Source: Betaproteobacteria bacterium (GTDB lineage Bacteria > Pseudomonadota > Gammaproteobacteria > Burkholderiales > SG8-39). Taken from it: 7,601 nucleotides of DNA. Each line of letters starts with the position of its first letter. The stretch's first letter is position 1. The stretch covers positions 1 to 7,601 of the forward strand of contig JAAOZY010000182.1 of assembly GCA_012274205.1 (NCBI GenBank), given 5' to 3'. The position numbers were made by a program, and so were the translations under genes. The notes below the pieces were generated by a model. That model ran no database searches. It was not told the origin of the DNA and saw only the letters and a program-made list of their open reading frames with translations. This document shows, one piece after another, positions 6,184-7,601 of this stretch.

Positions 6184-6189
6184 TATAAT
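6184..6189 (+). promoter_or_regulatory. -10 box of the DUF498-glycosyltransferase unit
   Basis: A perfect TATAAT in an AT-rich patch, 22 bases before the TTG start at 6212. Transcription would begin near 6196, giving a leader of about 16 bases. At 17-base spacing the -35 region is TCGCGG, which is poor. Confidence 0.5.
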
Positions 6190-6211
6190 TTTAGCTCATT
6201 TGGGCGTTCCC

Positions 6212-6583
6212 TTGAAGCTGCATCTTTCCAACATTTCCGGCACTAACGCCTTCACCGCTTACGGCGAAGGCTATGTCATGGTCAACCAGACGCGCTATGA
6301 GCGCAGCCTGGTGGTGCTGCGCGAGCGCGTCCTGAGCGACTGGCGGCCAGCCGGTTTCGACACGCTCGAAGCCGCGGATTTCGCCGGGCTTGCCGCGCTG
6401 GCGCCGGAAATCGTGCTGCTCGGGACCGGTTCGCGCCTGCGTTTTCCACGGCCCGAACTCACGCGCGCGCTGCACCAGGCGCGCATCGGCCTCGAAGTCA
6501 TGGACCTGCAGGCCGCCTGCCGCACCTTCAATATCCTCGCGGCGGAGGACCGCAAGGTCGCTGCGGCACTCCTGTTCCATTGA
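6212..6583 (+). CDS. Mth938/DUF498-family protein
   Basis: A 123-residue soluble protein of the Mth938-like (DUF498/DUF598) family, which includes the mitochondrial complex I assembly factor NDUFAF3. No enzymatic activity is established for bacterial members. Family features: MKLHLS at the N terminus, the central strand-turn EIVLLGTGSRLRFP (66-79) and the C-terminal GLEVMDLQAACRTFNILAAE (93-112). I chose the TTG at 6212 because it gives the MKLH start common in relatives and leaves a leader after the likely -10 box. The in-frame TTG at 6200 would be almost leaderless. A weak GGGCG precedes 6212. The stop TGA overlaps the start of the membrane glycosyltransferase downstream (TTGA), so the two proteins are probably made together. 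This says nothing certain about a shared function. Confidence 0.88.
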   Translation: MKLHLSNISGTNAFTAYGEGYVMVNQTRYERSLVVLRERVLSDWRPAGFDTLEAADFAGLAALAPEIVLLGTGSRLRFPRPELTRALHQARIGLEVMDLQAACRTFNILAAEDRKVAAALLFH

Positions 6584-7601
6584 ACCGCGCCCTCGCCCGC
6601 ACGCTGCTGCTGCTGCTCGCGTTCGCGGCGGTCTGGTTCTCCAACCTCGAATACCGCAAGCTGGTCAACCCGGACGAGGGGCGCTACGCCGAAATCCCGC
6701 GCGAAATGGTCGCGAGCGGCGACTGGATCACGCCGCGCCTGAACGGCATCAAGTACTTCGAAAAGCCGGCGCTGCAATACTGGGCCACGGCGGCCGCCTA
6801 TACGCTGTTCGGCGAGCACCAGTGGAGCGCAAGGCTGTGGAGCGCGCTCACCGGCTTTCTCGGCGTGCTCATGGTATTTTTCACCGGGCGGCGCCTGTTC
6901 GGCCAGCAGGCCGGCTGGAACGCCGCGCTGGTATTGGCTTCCAGCCTGCTCTGGGTGCTGATCGGCCACGTCAACACGCTCGACATGGGCGTGAGCTTTT
7001 TCCTGTCCGCGGCGGTGTGCGCTTTCCTGCTGGCCCAGCGCGACGGGGCCGACGCGCGCGCGCGCGCACGCTGGATGCTCGCCGCCTGGGCCGCGCTCGC
7101 GCTGGCGCTCTTGTCCAAAGGGCTGATCGGCCTGGTGCTGCCCGGCGCGGCGCTCGTCCTCTATATCCTGGTCGAGCGCGACTGGCGCCTCGCCGGCCGC
7201 CTGCGCCTCATCGCCGGAACCGCGCTGCTGCTCGCGCTCAGCCTGCCCTGGTTCGTCGCGGTGTCGCGCGCGAATCCGGAATTCTTTCACTTCTTTTTCA
7301 TTCACGAGCACTTCGAGCGCTTCCTCACCAAGCAGCACGGCCGCTACCAGCCGCCCTGGTACTTCATTCCGGTGCTGCTCGCGGGCATGCTGCCCTGGAC
7401 GGTGAGCCTGCTCGACACGCTGGCGCGCGCCTGGAAGCGCGACCCGCAGAAAGAATTTCAGCCGCAGCGCTTCCTGCTGCTGTGGTCCGCGGTAGTGTTC
7501 GCGTTCTTTTCCGTGTCCGACTCGAAGCTGGTGTCCTACATCCTGCCGATATTTCCGGCGCTCGCGCTGCTGATCGGCGATCGCCTGACCCGCATCGGCG
7601 C
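6580..7601 (+). CDS. ArnT-like membrane glycosyltransferase, N-terminal part
   Basis: The first 340 residues of a polytopic inner-membrane glycosyltransferase of the ArnT/PMT type (GT83-like), truncated by the window end. These enzymes move a sugar from a polyprenyl-phosphate donor to lipid A, protein or another acceptor on the periplasmic side. Evidence: a first membrane segment (about 7-22), then the first periplasmic loop NPDEGRYAEIPREM (30-43) with Asp32 as the likely catalytic acid, GDWITPRLNG (47-56) and FEKPALQYW (60-68). Further hydrophobic segments lie near 88-104, 112-128, 136-152, 165-197, 208-228, 260-280, 298-312 and 316-334. LSKGLIG (178-184) and HEHFERFLTKQHGRYQPPWYF (242-262) are also family hallmarks. 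The TTG at 6580 overlaps the upstream stop by four bases. The actual donor and acceptor cannot be read from the sequence; a lipid A aminoarabinose role should not be assumed. Confidence 0.88.
   Translation, partial: MNRALARTLLLLLAFAAVWFSNLEYRKLVNPDEGRYAEIPREMVASGDWITPRLNGIKYFEKPALQYWATAAAYTLFGEHQWSARLWSALTGFLGVLMVFFTGRRLFGQQAGWNAALVLASSLLWVLIGHVNTLDMGVSFFLSAAVCAFLLAQRDGADARARARWMLAAWAALALALLSKGLIGLVLPGAALVLYILVERDWRLAGRLRLIAGTALLLALSLPWFVAVSRANPEFFHFFFIHEHFERFLTKQHGRYQPPWYFIPVLLAGMLPWTVSLLDTLARAWKRDPQKEFQPQRFLLLWSAVVFAFFSVSDSKLVSYILPIFPALALLIGDRLTRIG
7053..7067 (+). repeat. (CG)7 run inside the glycosyltransferase gene
   Basis: Fifteen bases of alternating C and G encode an Ala-Arg repeat (around residues 159-163) in a short hydrophilic loop between membrane segments. 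Gain or loss of one CG unit would shift the frame. Alternating C/G can also adopt Z-DNA under supercoiling. Confidence 0.75.

Noticed and set aside
6295..7338. 347-codon minus-strand ORF opposite the DUF498 and glycosyltransferase genes
   Set aside because: It is an antisense shadow rich in Gln, Glu, Arg and Ala; the plus strand encodes recognisable families.
1..7601. CRISPR array, tRNA, rRNA, insertion sequence or defence system
   Set aside because: I saw no spaced direct-repeat array, no cloverleaf-like or ribosomal sequence, no transposase motif and no terminal inverted repeats; the recognised genes are housekeeping or envelope functions.

Overview
The window is ordinary, GC-rich, densely packed bacterial chromosome. 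Gene order (alanine aminotransferase, then homoserine dehydrogenase, then threonine synthase) and the closest family resemblances I recall point to a betaproteobacterium of the Burkholderiales/Nitrosomonadales kind; this is an inference from memory, not a search. I see no mobile element, CRISPR array, phage gene, tRNA or rRNA.

Layout. (1) Bases 1-1367, plus strand: the last 135 codons of mutS, overlapped by one base by a gene for an exported calcineurin-like metallophosphoesterase. (2) Bases 1368-2089: a visibly less GC-rich stretch with one probable small zinc-ribbon protein on the minus strand, hairpins, a 12-base palindrome, and about 470 bases without a convincing gene. (3) Bases 2090-6047, minus strand: a compact unit alaC-hom-thrC. 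alaC interconverts pyruvate and alanine. hom makes homoserine and thrC makes threonine. Homoserine kinase (thrB), which acts between hom and thrC, is not here. (4) Bases 6048-6211: a divergent control region with a ladder of inverted repeats in the alaC leader and a perfect TATAAT box facing the other way. (5) Bases 6212-7601, plus strand: a small Mth938/DUF498-family protein overlapping by four bases an ArnT-like membrane glycosyltransferase that runs off the window end. Both appear to start with TTG.

How the genes work together: within each strand block the genes abut or overlap, so three transcription units are likely: mutS-phosphoesterase, alaC-hom-thrC, and DUF498-glycosyltransferase. 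The threonine-branch unit is the only one with an obvious shared pathway. I did not find a clearly new biological system. The most interesting items are the mutually exclusive hairpins before alaC, the small CxxC/CxxC protein, the lack of a Shine-Dalgarno at the expected alaC start, and two short tandem repeats inside genes (mutS linker, glycosyltransferase loop).
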